Assembly (NCBI RefSeq): GCF_000226115.1
Contig: NC_016459.1
Location: 4,036,501 to 4,100,500 of the forward strand
Origin: Thermothielavioides terrestris NRRL 8126
Taxonomy: Eukaryota > Ascomycota > Sordariomycetes > Sordariales > Chaetomiaceae
Direction of reading: 5' to 3'
DNA: 64,000 nucleotides
The position numbers and the translations under genes are program-made. A model generated the notes under the pieces. It made no database searches, was not told the origin of the DNA, and saw only the letters and a list, made by a program, of their open reading frames with translations. Positions 26,217-36,861 of this stretch are shown here, piece by piece (within the stretch, counting starts at the first letter, position 1; the number at the start of each line of letters is the position of its first letter).

Positions 26217-27111
26217 TTAGGACTTCTCGAACCGTGCGGCAACCGTCTTCCAGTTGATCACATTCCAGATGGCCTCGAAGTACTCGGCCTTGCGGTTCTG
26301 GTACTGGAGGTAGTAGGCGTGCTCCCAGGCGTCGATGCCCAGCAGCGGCACGTACGGGCCCGTGACGGGGTCCTGGTTGGCGCGCGTCACCAGGCCCAGC
26401 GTGCCGGCCGACTTGTCCTTGACCAGCCACGCCCAGCCGCTGCCCTGAATCCCGGCGAGCGCGGTGTTCATCTGCTTGCGGAAGGTCTCGAAGGAGCCGA
26501 AGTCGGAGTCAATCGCTTTCTGTTCAGCAAGCCGAGTTAGTCCGTGTGTTTTTCTTTCCAGCGGTGGAGTGGCTGCTGTATGAGAGACGCACCTTGAGCG
26601 CTCCGTCGGGCTCGCCGCCGCCCTCCCGGTTGGCCGGCGCCAGGTTCTCCCAGAACAGGCTGTGGTTGACGTGGCCGCCGCCGTGGAAGTTGAGGAGCGG
26701 CGCAACCGACGCCGCCTTGGTGAACTCGCCCTTGCTCTCGGCCTCGGCAATGGTCTCGAGAGCGCTGTTGAGGCCGTTCACGTAGGTCTGGTGGTGCTTC
26801 GCGTGGTGCAGCTCCATGATTTTGCCCGAGATATACGGCTCGAGGGCACCGTAGTCGTCTGCAGAAGTGGGTCGGTTAGTCATCGTCACCTCTGCGCCAG
26901 GCACTGTCGGCGTCGTGCTTGAATCATTGGATGCTTGGAGTGTGCGGTGAATTTAACTGACGCCTCAAAATCACTTACACGGTAGGTCGGGGAGCGTTGC
27001 CTTGCCGCGCACGAAGCTCGTGCTGGCCATGGCGACCGCGGGCTTCCGGATTCCGGAAGCTCGAAGAGCTCCGCGCAGGGCAGGAGCAGTGCGAAGCAGC
27101 GTCGAAGCCAT
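26217..27111 (-). CDS. SOD2: Mitochondrial manganese superoxide dismutase
   Basis: Dismutates superoxide in the mitochondrial matrix. Exons: 26979-27111, 26593-26858, 26217-26519; 233 residues. The N terminus (about 35 residues, Arg/Ala/Ser rich, no acids before KATLPDLP) is a matrix-targeting presequence. Metal ligands lie in MELHHAKHHQTYV, in HGGGHVNHSLFW, and in the signature DAWEHAYYLQY. The GGGH context and the overall sequence favour Mn over Fe. Both introns restore frame exactly (PY at the first junction, LKKAIDSDFG at the second). It is transcribed away from PSF3, with start codons 378 bp apart. Confidence 0.97.
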
Positions 27112-27357
27112 GGTGGTGCTGGTGTTCTGGTTGATGAAACGTCAATTGATTGTCACGAAGTGCCAGAAGTGAGATGCTCGGGCATCAGCTTACTACTGCG
27201 AAGTTGGAAGAGTGCCGCAGAGCCGAGTTTCGCGCTGCCAAACCTTGCTCGGCGATCCGTCGAAGCTCGGTGGAAGCTTCGGCAACTTCACAATTTCGTC
27301 ATGGCCCCACACCTCCTGCGCCGGTCGTCCAAGACAGGATTCGCTGTGGCTAGCGTG

Positions 27358-27396
27358 ATTGGTTTGTGGCTGGCGCATACCTGAACGAATGATTGG
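27358..27396 (-). promoter_or_regulatory. Two CCAAT boxes in the SOD2/PSF3 divergent promoter
   Basis: ATTGG at 27358-27362 and 27392-27396, 34 bp apart, reads as CCAAT in the direction of SOD2. They lie about 250-285 bp upstream of the SOD2 start and about 95-130 bp upstream of PSF3. Binding by the HAP/CBF complex, a known regulator of fungal respiratory and redox genes, is only a suggestion. Confidence 0.35.
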
Positions 27397-27489
27397 TTAG
27401 CCACATCCGCGCCTCCAAGCAATTGCTGGTGATGTTGCTGCTTCCTTCGACATTTCTCGTTCCCTGAATCCCGCCAACGTGTTGCCAAA

Positions 27490-28150
27490 ATGTCTTACTA
27501 CGACATTGACTCTATTCTTACCGATGCCGAGGTAAAGCGCCCATAGTCGGCCACTCCCTCTTGAGAAAACCGACACTAAGAGTTCCTCAATGACGTAGAA
27601 AATCCCCTGCACCTTCCAGCTCGATGTCCCGGATCTGGGCTACCTTGACAACACTCCGACGCAACCGTTAAAGAGCGGCACGAAAGTCGGCCTACCGCTC
27701 TGGCTCGCCGAGATGCTCGCCATCGCGAACACTGGTGACGTCGAGGGCAAGTCCTTCGTCTCGTTTGACCTTCCACGAGCACTGGGAAACGACGTCCTCC
27801 AAGCGCTTAAGGCCGACCCTCGCGCTGTGCCCTTACGGGACCAGAGCGCACATTTTTACGCACTGGCTACACGCATGATGGAGCTGTCGGAGGAACAGGA
27901 ATTGCCAGCCGTCCTACGCAGAACGTTTGTTACCCGCGCGTCCGAGATTGCGCTGCATGCCCGCAAAGTAGGCGGTGTTGGGCACAGCAAAGGCAAAGGC
28001 GCGGCTGAAGAGGGGAGCAATCTTGGTATTGGCGGTGCCGGGGACGAGTTCTTGAGGGGCCTGGACGAATGGGAAAGGAATTTGTTCCGCAAGGCCCATG
28101 ATGGGGCAAAAGCTGGCAAGGAGTGGATGGAAGGGGTCAAGAAGCATTGA
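27490..28150 (+). CDS. PSF3: GINS complex subunit PSF3
   Basis: Subunit of the GINS tetramer that, with Cdc45 and Mcm2-7, forms the replicative helicase in the nucleus. Exons 27490-27531 and 27599-28150 (67-bp intron), 197 residues. It begins MSYYDIDSILTDAE and continues KIPCTFQLDVPDLGYLD, the hallmark N-terminal Psf3 B-domain. Then come LPLWLAEMLA and the helical A-domain with HFYALATRMMEL and RRTFVTRASEIALHA. A short Gly/Lys-rich loop (about 147-168) precedes the last helix, EFLRGLDEWERNLFR. Length is normal for fungi. The 14-codon first exon explains why the open frame alone looks truncated. Confidence 0.95.
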
Positions 28151-28737
28151 GCTGCTTGCACCATCTGGCGCTCTAGCCACGGTGCTGCAGCCGCTTTTGG
28201 GGGTGTTCCGCCGCCAGGCTTGCCCTCCGAAAGAGCACCAGCAACGACGACCGACCTCGCTCCCATGCGCGAAGCGGCGGTCCGACAGGCCTCCTGAGAA
28301 ACTCGGGGATTCGGACCGCCCAAAACCTTTGCAGGCAACGCTCGCGGGGCCTGGGGTATCTCCACACGTTGGACACCGAACCCAGGTCTTAACCTGGAAG
28401 CTCTTGCCTGGCTTCCAACAAACAGCAGCAACGCCCACCGGAGGGTCTTGAGCTTCCCTTTTACCCCCGCGCCCGCCGCCTTCATCGCTGCGGTTCCATT
28501 TCTCTGCCTTTGAGTTTGCAGTCGTCGAAGGTTTGAGTCACCCCGCGCTGGAGATGATTGACCCCACATAGGGCTGCGTGTTGAACGTGGGATGCCGCCT
28601 CCTGCATTTCTGTTGCGTTTTTTGCCCCAACAAATTGAGAGCTAAGCAGGCCCCGCTTGCACCCAGCTCAAAGTTACGCCGTACTTTCAAACTACTTCCC
28701 AGTTCTCACAATTGCTGCTTCAGCACAGCGCCACAAC
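28151..28737. other. Intergenic spacer between PSF3 and biotin synthase
   Basis: 590 bp holding the PSF3 3' end and the promoter/5' UTR of biotin synthase. No gene or repeat is visible; antisense open frames here overlap PSF3 and are shadows. Confidence 0.5.
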
Positions 28738-30045
28738 ATGAGAGTTTCGCTCCCACCGGTCTTGCTGCGGGCTGCCCGCGCGCAGCTGGCCCCTGTCGCT
28801 CGTCTTGGCAGCTCCGAGGCCCGCATGTCAACAATTGCCGCGGGGCAGACCGTTCCATCGCCAGGAGCCCCTCCCCCGCCAGCTCCTCAACAACCACACC
28901 ACCAAGCGACGACACCACAGCAGGATGCAGAACGCCAGCGCAGAGCCAGGCGAATCCTGCGGGAAGCCGTCGCGGCGACGGCGCCGAGGCACGACTGGAC
29001 GAGGGAGGAGGTTTCGGCCATCTTTTACCAACCGTTGATGGAATTGGCGTTTCAAGCTGTGAGCTTCTGAGCTACTCACGCTGCGCAAGACCACTACAGC
29101 GTCTGACCTCTCTTGAAAAAGGCCACTGTTCATCGCAGATTCCACAACCCCGCCGAAGTCCAGCTTTGCACCTTGATGAACATCAAGACCGGCGGCTGCA
29201 CCGAAGACTGCTCTTACTGCGCCCAGTCAACCCGCTACCAGAAAGGAACCGGCCTCCAAGCCAAGCGCCTCGAGACGGTCGAGTCCGTTCTCGAAGCCGC
29301 CCGCATTGCGAAAGAGAATGGCAGCACACGGTTCTGCATGGGCGCGGCATGGCGCGACATGCGCGGCCGCAAGAACAGCCTGCGCAACATCAAGGAGATG
29401 ATATCCGGCGTGCGGGCGATGGGCATGGAAGCGTGCGTGACGCTCGGCATGATCGATGAGGAGCAGGCCAGGGAACTCAAGGAAGCGGGGCTCACGGCGT
29501 ACAACCACAACCTCGACACCAGTCGCGAGTTCTACCCCAGCATCATCTCGACTCGCACCTACGACGAACGGCTGAAGACGCTCGGCCACGTCCGCGACGC
29601 CGGGATCAACGTCTGTTCCGGCGGCATTCTGGGGCTGGGCGAGACGTCCGAGGACCGCATCGGCCTGCTGCACACCGTGGCGACGCTGCCCAGCCACCCC
29701 GAGAGCTTCCCGGTCAACGCGCTCGTGCCCATCAAGGGCACGCCGCTGGGGGACCGGAAGCCGATCGAGTTCACCAGCATGCTCCGCACCATCGCCGCTG
29801 CCCGGATCCTGATGCCCGCCACTATCATCCGCATAGCCGCGGGGAGGAAAACGATGCCCGAGGAGCAGCAGGCGCTCTGCTTCATGGCGGGGGCCAACGC
29901 CATCTTCACCGGCGAGAAGATGCTGACCACCGAGTGCAACGGATGGGACGAGGACGCGGCCATGTTCGGCCGCTGGGGTCTCGAGCCGATGAAGAGCTTC
30001 CAGAAGTCGCCGGCGCCGGCCGGCGACGTTGCGGGCCGGGAGTGA
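28738..30045 (+). CDS. BIO2: Biotin synthase
   Basis: Radical-SAM enzyme inserting sulfur into dethiobiotin, the last step of biotin synthesis, in mitochondria. Exons 28738-29058 and 29122-30045 (63-bp intron), 414 residues. The basic, acid-poor start MRVSLPPVLLRAARAQ is a likely mitochondrial presequence, followed by a Pro/Gln-rich linker (about 35-65). The cluster motif CTEDCSYC supplies the three Cys for the [4Fe-4S] centre. FHNPAEVQLCTLMNIKTGG, YNHNLDTS, CSGGILGLGE, NALVPIKGTPLG and RIAAGRKTM are all BioB signatures; the Arg in the last is a [2Fe-2S] ligand in BioB. An ATG at 28657 lies upstream in frame, but the presequence starting at 28738 is better. Other biotin genes are not nearby. 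Confidence 0.96.
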
Positions 30046-31783
30046 GGGTTTACCTGTCTGTGAAGTGAAGGTCTCCCAAAAGGGTGGTTGGGATGGGGAT
30101 GGCTTCTCTCGCGGTCCGTCCCCCCCAGGACACCAGCTTTGCGCTTCAATGCCAAAGCCCTGTTGTCATGTAACCTCCATCCCCATCATTCAATATGCTC
30201 CTGTCTTGTCGTTGCTGTCTTCCACCGCGCCACTGTCTTTCCATCGCAGCCGTCGCCTCCCGCATGCGAGATCCTTCGTAGTGACGGGATAGGGAGGGAT
30301 ACGTTCTTGTCGCAACCCTCCCTACGTAACTCTTCTCCCTCGTATCGTTCGGCGCCAGTTAAGGGGCAAGCGGCGGAATGCACGACAAACCATTCCAGGC
30401 TTCCCGCCTTGTCTCTACCTAACTACACAGTAACCTGCACCACCCGATCTGAGCTGAGCAGCAAGCGTGAGCTTCACCTGCGATTGGCTCGACTGTGTAA
30501 CTGACTTGCTTGCACGTGTTTGAGATTGGCGACGGTTCCCCACCATTGCAGTCGCGTCACCCTTCTCTCACTGTGGATCAAGGGTTGGCAGAAAACCGAG
30601 ATGAGCGTGCGTGGCCACCGCGCTAGTCATTCGGCTGCCCCTCGTCTGAAGTTCGGTGCATCAGACTGTGGTCCCCAGTTTTGGCAGCGGCAAGGAAGCG
30701 CAATTGAACACAAGTACGGATAGTCAAGACTGTTCGTGTTTTGGCACTCGGAGAGTGTATGTACGGCCCTGCCTGTGGCTGACATTTTCTTGTTTCTTGG
30801 ATGCCTGAAAACACGAAATCCGCGTTGAGGCTTTGCCCACGCAAGCCGTTCCAGCTGCTGGGGACTCGAGTGGGCCTGTGGGTCCGCCAGCGTCCAACCA
30901 TCTTTCGCCGGGACCCTCGCGCCGGTTTGCGGGAAGCGTGGATGAACCTTCGATGGCCCGCCGCTGGTCGTCGTTAAAGAGGTCCCGCCAAGACACTAAG
31001 AATTATAGGCTTTTACACATCGCCAAGGGGTAAGTGGGGCCGCGACGACTTAGAGCATCAGCGACGAAGACAAACCGCAAATACTCGCAAAAACTCGTCG
31101 CAACAACTTTACGATACCTCAACCAAATTGAAAAAAAAGAAAACAAAGTTAACCCGCACCCTAACCTTGACCCTCACCCTAACTATAACCCTCACCCTAA
31201 CCAGCGGGGGGCTGGCGCCGCCCCCCGCACCCCCGGCGAACTAACCAGTGGCTAACCCGTGGCGATAGTGCAAACCCCGTGGCGATGGTGGCTACGTACT
31301 GACGGTGTAAGACCAGGGCTGGAAATTAGTCTTGGCGGGACCTCTTTAACGTCTACCCCGCCGCTGCGTCTCTCTGGACAGGGGGCTGTCAGGAGACAGC
31401 AGCCCGCCGCTCCTCCACCACAGAAGTCGGCAATCTCAATTTTTATTCCTGCCGCTCGGTTTGCCAACCCACAGCAACGGCCCGTCCAACTCCTCCCTTC
31501 GCTGCCCCGGCGACCTCGTAATTCAGGCTTCATTTCTATCGCTCGCTCCCTCGTTCGTTGAAAGTCGGCCCGTTAACGTTACTGGTACGCCATTGGCTGT
31601 TTTATCCCTCGAATGTCGCCCGCCGGGTGACAGTAGCAGCGACGTTCCCCCTGTCCCGCGTGTCTGCTCGCCTCCCTCCGCCTCCTTCTTCCCCCGTCGG
31701 GGCCGTCTGTCGCCGTCGCCGCCGCCAACCTGGAGGCCAGCAAAGAGTACAGACCGGGTGGCACGCCGTCTCCGGTCGAAAAG
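30046..31783. other. Intergenic region containing a probable MITE
   Basis: 1.7 kb between biotin synthase and the DUF3405 gene. The first 0.9 kb shows nothing I can name. 30972-31351 is a separate repeat element, described on its own. The last 430 bp are the promoter/5' UTR of the DUF3405 gene. Confidence 0.6.
30972..31351. mobile_element. Probable MITE (380 bp) with 23-bp perfect terminal inverted repeats
   Basis: The arms at 30972-30994 and 31329-31351 are perfect inverted copies of CGTTAAAGAGGTCCCGCCAAG plus AC. Similarity continues after a 2-bp gap (CTAA in both arms). If the true ends are the AAGAGG...CCTCTT core, a TA dinucleotide flanks each side, as in Tc1/mariner elements, but because TA is part of the palindrome this is not proof. 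The inside has no coding frame. It carries an A-rich stretch, a degenerate CCCTAA/CCCTCA array (31151-31202) and a hairpin with a 9-bp GC stem (31204-31228). Confidence 0.65.
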
Positions 31784-33748
31784 ATGGGTCGCCTCGCGCT
31801 GGCCGGCGCCAGGTTCCGCCGCTTCTTCACTCGCCAGACGTTCTTCCTCGCGTTCGCGATATGCATCGTGTGGTTCCTCGGCCTGCAGTTCCGCCGCGAG
31901 TCGCCCCTTCGGTCGCCCGTGGTGAACAACCATCCTCCGGACCTGCGGAAACCTCCCAGGCGCATGCCGACACACAACGTCCTGCCGCCGCTCGAGGAGC
32001 GCGTGCCCTGCCACGGTCCCCGCGGCCATTTGCTGGGCACCAATCGCGACGACGAACTGCTGTTCAGAGAGCTTGACGGCCGTACGTGCACCTCGGACCC
32101 CGCGCCCTTCCGCTTCGGAAAATGTTCGCCGTACTGACCCTCCCCGCCGGAAACAGCCTACCTGACGCCCTGGGCTGGCTCCTTCGAGGAGTTGGGCCTC
32201 GACTTGGTGGTCATGACGGCGGACCAGAGATACGGTCCGTACGGATACGGCGAGGACAGGGACGACTATAAGCGACAAAAGGTGGACTGGGAAAGGATCG
32301 ACTGGGGCCTTATGCAGAACGACTGCTTCGAGCGGAACAGACATCGCTTCCCGGTCGCCGCCTCGCGCTTCGAAGATACCCGCGTTAGCAAACCCCGATT
32401 CGCCCCGCGCGAGCTCGCCAAGACCCCCTTAATTCGGCACTGGCACGAGTTCGAGCCGTCGAGGCGGACAGCCATCGTGGTGCGCACGTGGCGCGGGTAC
32501 GAATACCTGCCCGAGGATATGTACTATCTCCGCTCGCTCGTCGTCGAGGCGGCGCTGCGGTCGGGCGCCGAGTACCAGGTCATTCTTCTGGTCGATATGA
32601 AGGATTACGAAGGCTACGACAACAACATTTGGGAATCCGACGAGGCGTACCAGAAGGGGCTCGAGGACGCTGGCGTCCCGCCCGAGTTCCAGTCGATTAC
32701 TCTCTTGTGGGACGAACGTCTCCTGAAGAGCTGGTACCCCCTGATCGATGAGCACAGGTAAGACACACCGCCGTCACATCTCGTGAAACCATTTTTTCCC
32801 CCTCCTCGGGCTAATGCGTTTGCTTTTTTCCCCTCCCCGCACCGCAGAACCATGTGGCAGGTCTTCCAGCCGATGCAGCTCCTCGCCCTGCACTACCCCG
32901 AGTTCGACCACTTCTGGCAGTTCGAGATGGACATGCGCTTCCTGGGCGACGCCGGCAAGTTCATCGACCAGCTCACCACAGTGGCGCGCAACGAGCCACG
33001 TAAGCAGGCGCTCGAGCGGGCCAGCTTCTGGCACATGATTTCGCAGACGGGCGAGTTCGACGAGTTCTTCAAGGCGGTCGACAAGGCCAACAAGGGCGGG
33101 TCGCACGCGTGGGGGCCGATGCGGGTGCCCGAGATCCTGCCCATCGGGCCGGAGCCGCCCGTGGCGGACCCGCGCAACGAGACGTTCCAGTGGGGCGTGG
33201 GCGAGGAGGCCGACGCCATCACCACGTCGTACTGCATGGACGCGACGATCCCCAACTCGTGGGCGTTCCGCAACTGGATCTACGGCTTCGAGGCGGGCAC
33301 CAAGACGCCGCGCTTCTACTGCCCGCCGGCCATCATGCGCGCGTCGCGCAACCTGCTCTTCGTCATCCACCAGGCCCAGGTCGAGCAGGGCGTCAGCATC
33401 CCCTCGGAGGCGACGCTGCCCAGCTTCGCGCTCTGGCACGGCCTCAAGCTCGCCTTCCCGCAGCAGCCCATCTTCCACCGCGACCGCGACGACCACGCCG
33501 CCCAGGCCAAGTGGTGGCGCGGCGGGCCCAAGGCCAGCTCCACCGGCCTCGGCCCGGACAGGTCCGAGCACCCGCGCGGCAACGGCCTGACCTTCTGGTG
33601 GGAGTCCGACTGGGCCAAGCACATCTTCTACGAGTGGATGGGGAGGAAGCTCGACAGCGGCGAGCCCCGGCCCTGGATCCTCGACGACCGCGACGGGAAG
33701 CTCTGGGCGCCGAATATCCTCCTGCATCCGGTCAAGCATCAGAAATAG
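31784..33748 (+). CDS. DUF3405-family type II membrane protein (putative glycosyltransferase)
   Basis: Fungal Golgi/ER-type protein of unproven activity; the family has a GT-A-like look. Exons 31784-32081, 32157-32757, 32848-33748; 599 residues. A short basic N terminus and one TM helix (about 15-33, FFLAFAICIVWFLGLQF) give a signal-anchor layout with a lumenal body. Family motifs are TAIVVRTWRGYEYLPEDMYY, YQVILLVDMKDYE and FWQFEMDMRFLGD, the last a DxD-like element with the look of a metal/nucleotide-sugar site. Others are FYCPPAIMRASRNLL and WESDWAKHIFYEWMG. Splice junctions restore GPYLTPW and EHRTMWQ. The probable MITE ends about 430 bp upstream of the start. Substrate unknown. Confidence 0.9.
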
Positions 33749-34727
33749 ATCAGGCGGGCTTGATCGTGGGGGTTAATTGAGCAACGCGGAGAAAGGCTGT
33801 GTAATGAAGGGGAGGCCAGTGGCGCCTTCGTTAAGGAGAGCAAGGGGGACGGTTGCGAGGATAATGGGCATCCATCCAACAGCGGAGCCGTATAGTTTTG
33901 TTACTTTGCATGGCGTATGATGTAACTACCATGAGGAAGGCTTTTTGTTCTGTCTTGTCATTTGGAGAGAGGAGTTACGGAGCTTGGCAGGGGTTTGTGT
34001 TTTGGGCGGGTTCTGGACATCCCCATCTTCAAGCCCCATATCTGTCTGGCTACCTTTTTTTCCGGCTTGCTGCCTTCTTGTACATACATTACTTACCTCT
34101 TGTACCATCTCAAGTGTAGAATCTTGGGATCCTGTTTTACGGTGCCTGTAGCTAATTGTAGTTGGAATGGCTGAGGAGCGAATGACAACGCCCGGGGCTT
34201 CCCCACAGCAGTTCGCCTGGCCGCGCGAACTGGACAGCGAGACGCGTGCCTCGTCACCTCGCACCACATTCCGGTCCGGCCAACGTCTCGCTCGGAGCAG
34301 GGGACTGACTTGGAACTGGGCATGGTGTTGACTGTTGACTTATTTGGGGGGTTTGGTTGGATTTGGAAGATCCTGGGCAGAGCGTTGTCTTTTGCAGCAG
34401 CGGAAGTTAGACGAACGGCCGTCAACCATTCACCTCTCCTACTCATGCCAAGTTTATACCAAGCAGTCAAGTATTCCGCTCGTCAGTGACATGCTCGATA
34501 ACCATGAAGCTCTCAACGGGTTCAAGCCTCAGCTCTCTCGCCCGGGAACAAGACACAACGAAATCCATTGGCCTCCACGCCACAGTAAGAATATATCGCT
34601 AAGGCCCTTCCTTATCCCACGATAGAACCGAGGCGCTGCCTCTAAGGATATGTATGTACATCTCCAAGCACCAACCGGAAACAAACCCCTGTCAGCCTCA
34701 TCTCTTTCTCATAACAACCATCATCGC
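33749..34727. other. Intergenic region between convergent genes
   Basis: About 1 kb between the stop of the DUF3405 gene (plus) and the stop of the next gene (minus). It should hold two 3' ends. No coding frame or repeat was recognised. Confidence 0.5.
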
Positions 34728-35431
34728 TTATTCCTCCGCACCAGCCGAACGATTCGCCTTCTTCTTCTTCGGCAGAGACCGTCCCCGCGAGACCTCGACC
34801 CGGTACGTGGCAGACTTGACCATGGACGTGATCTCGTCGACGCGCGCGCTGATGCGGTCGAGCTGTGCGCCGAAGCCGACCATCTGCTCGCGCACGGGGC
34901 AGCCCTGGCCGTAGCCCTCCTCAAGCAGCGGCCCCGGGCCGAAGGAGGCGGAGGGGCCCTCCTCTGCGGCAGCAGCGGCAGATGCGACGCCGCCCTCCCT
35001 GATGTTGTCGCGGATCTCGCGGGTTTTGTGGCCTTCTAGTTTTGCCGATGTGTAGAAGGCTGCTCCGGGGGGTTGGTTAGCAAGGGTTGGGCTTTTTCTT
35101 TCGGCTTTTTTGGAGCACGAGAGGGGGGGGGGGGGGGGGGTGTCAGCGTACTCTTGCGAAGGATGGTGGAGACGGCGTCGGGAGTCAGGCCGGTGCTGAA
35201 CAGCGTGCGAATGGACCGCTCGATGGCGCGCTGCACGGGGAGAGAATGGCGGGAGGCGTTAGTAGAGGCAGCAAGTAGTGACAGGCGGGTGTGGTATGTG
35301 GAACGGACCTGCAGGTCTTGACGATGCTGCTCAAGCGGCGAGTCGCTGTACCCGCGCATCGGAGAGTCCATGTCGCCGCCGCTGGACTTTGTCGCGCCGT
35401 TGGGGGACGGGACGTCAGTGGTGGGCGCCAT
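34728..35431 (-). CDS. Uncharacterised small protein (178 aa), possible paralogue of the upstream gene
   Basis: Not recognised. Exons 35309-35431, 35152-35230 (79 nt), 34728-35062. The N terminus is polar and probably disordered. Exon 2 encodes a helix-like segment, RAIERSIRTLFSTGLTPDA and onward to LRK, followed by TAFYTSAKLEGHKTREIRDN. An Ala/Glu/Gly linker leads to a second helix (QMVGFGAQLDRISARVDEIT) and a basic tail with KKKKANR, a possible nuclear signal. The second intron (35063-35151) contains an 18-nt homopolymer of C on the coding strand that could serve as polypyrimidine tract. Frame and splice sites agree at both junctions. See the finding on shared exon structure with the gene at 35789-36368. 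Confidence 0.75.
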
Positions 35432-35788
35432 GTCGATGCCAGTTCGAATAGCTGCTGGAGTTGATATGGGTGCAGAAAATTGTAGTCCGCTTTAGCTACG
35501 TTCTGGCGAGTGAAGATATTAATATGCGGCGTGGAGAGGCGAACGAATGCTGCAGTGGCATGGGAAAGAGTTTCACTCAGCAAGCAGCCGTGAAGTTGCC
35601 GCAAGTGTAAAACACCAGGAAGGAACACTTTCAGGAGGCACCACTTGGCAATTTCAAGTCATGACTTCCCGTTTAGTCGTGATCTAAGCTAGCAGAGGAA
35701 AGGGATCCCACCACCGCCTGCCTCGCAGCAGCGACCAGCCAGCCTTCTTACCCCCAGCCTTGGAAGCACCATCTCGATCGCGCCGGCA

Positions 35789-36368
35789 TCAATACCAGTC
35801 CCAGCTCCCCTCCCATTCCTGGGGAGTAGGCGAACGCGGCGGGAGAGGAGGCCAATATGCCGCGGACTTTTCTTTCAAATTCCCGGGTCTGGCGCCGGCG
35901 TAGTCCCAATCATCCCAAGAAGCAGCCTCAGTTTCGAAATTGGCATCCGAATCATTCCAGCGAAACCCCGCCCCGGGGCGGCGGGCAGTAGCAGCCTTGC
36001 CATTCGAATTCTTGCTCTTCAGGGCTTCGTTGGTCTGCTCGGCTTCAAGCTCATTGAGGACTAAGTAGTGTACATGTCGGTCAGCGAGGTCGGCCGGTTA
36101 ACCAGTGGGTGAGGGAACGGAGCGATAGTTGCTTATTGCAATATACGTACCGTCGTCGACCATTTCCTCAATCTTGACGATGGTCATGCCGTTGCCGAGC
36201 AGAGTTCGGAAGGCGACTTCGATGATGGCCTTCGGATCGACGTCAGTTGATGATGGAACGAGAAAATTGCTAGTACACGAGTCGAGGGCAGTATGCTACC
36301 TTCTGGAACAGTTCCTCAGCTTCTTTGACCAGCGATTTGGCCACGACTTTCGCGGCGTTGTCAGACAT
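35789..36368 (-). CDS. Uncharacterised small protein (139 aa) with Trp/Asp-rich tail
   Basis: Not recognised. Exons 36300-36368, 36151-36229 (79 nt), 35789-36060. It begins MSDNAAKVVAKSLVKEAEEL, then exon 2 encodes AIIEVAFRTLLGNGMTIVK followed by IEEMVDD, probably two amphipathic helices. A Lys/Asn/Arg-rich linker precedes a striking C terminus with seven Trp in the last 60 residues (for example FRWNDSD, SWDDWDYAG, YWPPLPPRSPTPQEW, ending GSWDWY). Introns of 70 and 90 bp have standard borders (GTAGCA and GTACGT donors). The downstream neighbour on the same strand has the same exon pattern. The Trp motifs could bind a partner protein; that is a guess. Confidence 0.75.
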
Positions 36369-36861
36369 GTTGGGGCTCTCTGGGAAGAGTGAAGTTTCTG
36401 TGTTGGGTTTGGAAACGCGTTGTTTGAAGGTGTGGCAGTTCCAGGTTGTGTTCGGAGAGATGGTGCTCAACCCGAATGATCTGATAGCTTGCAGCGAGAT
36501 GGCTGGAGGAAAAGAGAAGAAGAGGAACGATGGTATTTATGAGAGAGAAAGAGGGCTCAGAGGCTTTCGTTGGAATATGCCCAATCAACAGGAAGCGTGC
36601 GTTCTGCTGGGTTGGTTCTGCGGAAGGTGGCAGGCAGCAACAAATAGCGATTCTTCGCAGTTCCCGAGTTGCTGGTACGTGGCCATTTGCAGTGAATATT
36701 CTGGCACTGTTTTACTGGAAGCTCTCTCTCTCCTGGAGGCCCATCACGGGCAGATCCCAGAAACAGAATCCAACTCCCTGCCCTTCCTTCCTGCAGATCT
36801 TAGCACTTACCGCTATCGAGCACAGCCGAGACCTCACAGCTCTCGAACGCAATCCCCTTGC

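Noticed and set aside
32774..33739. 321-codon minus-strand open frame
   Set aside because: Mirror of the DUF3405 exon 3 on the opposite strand.
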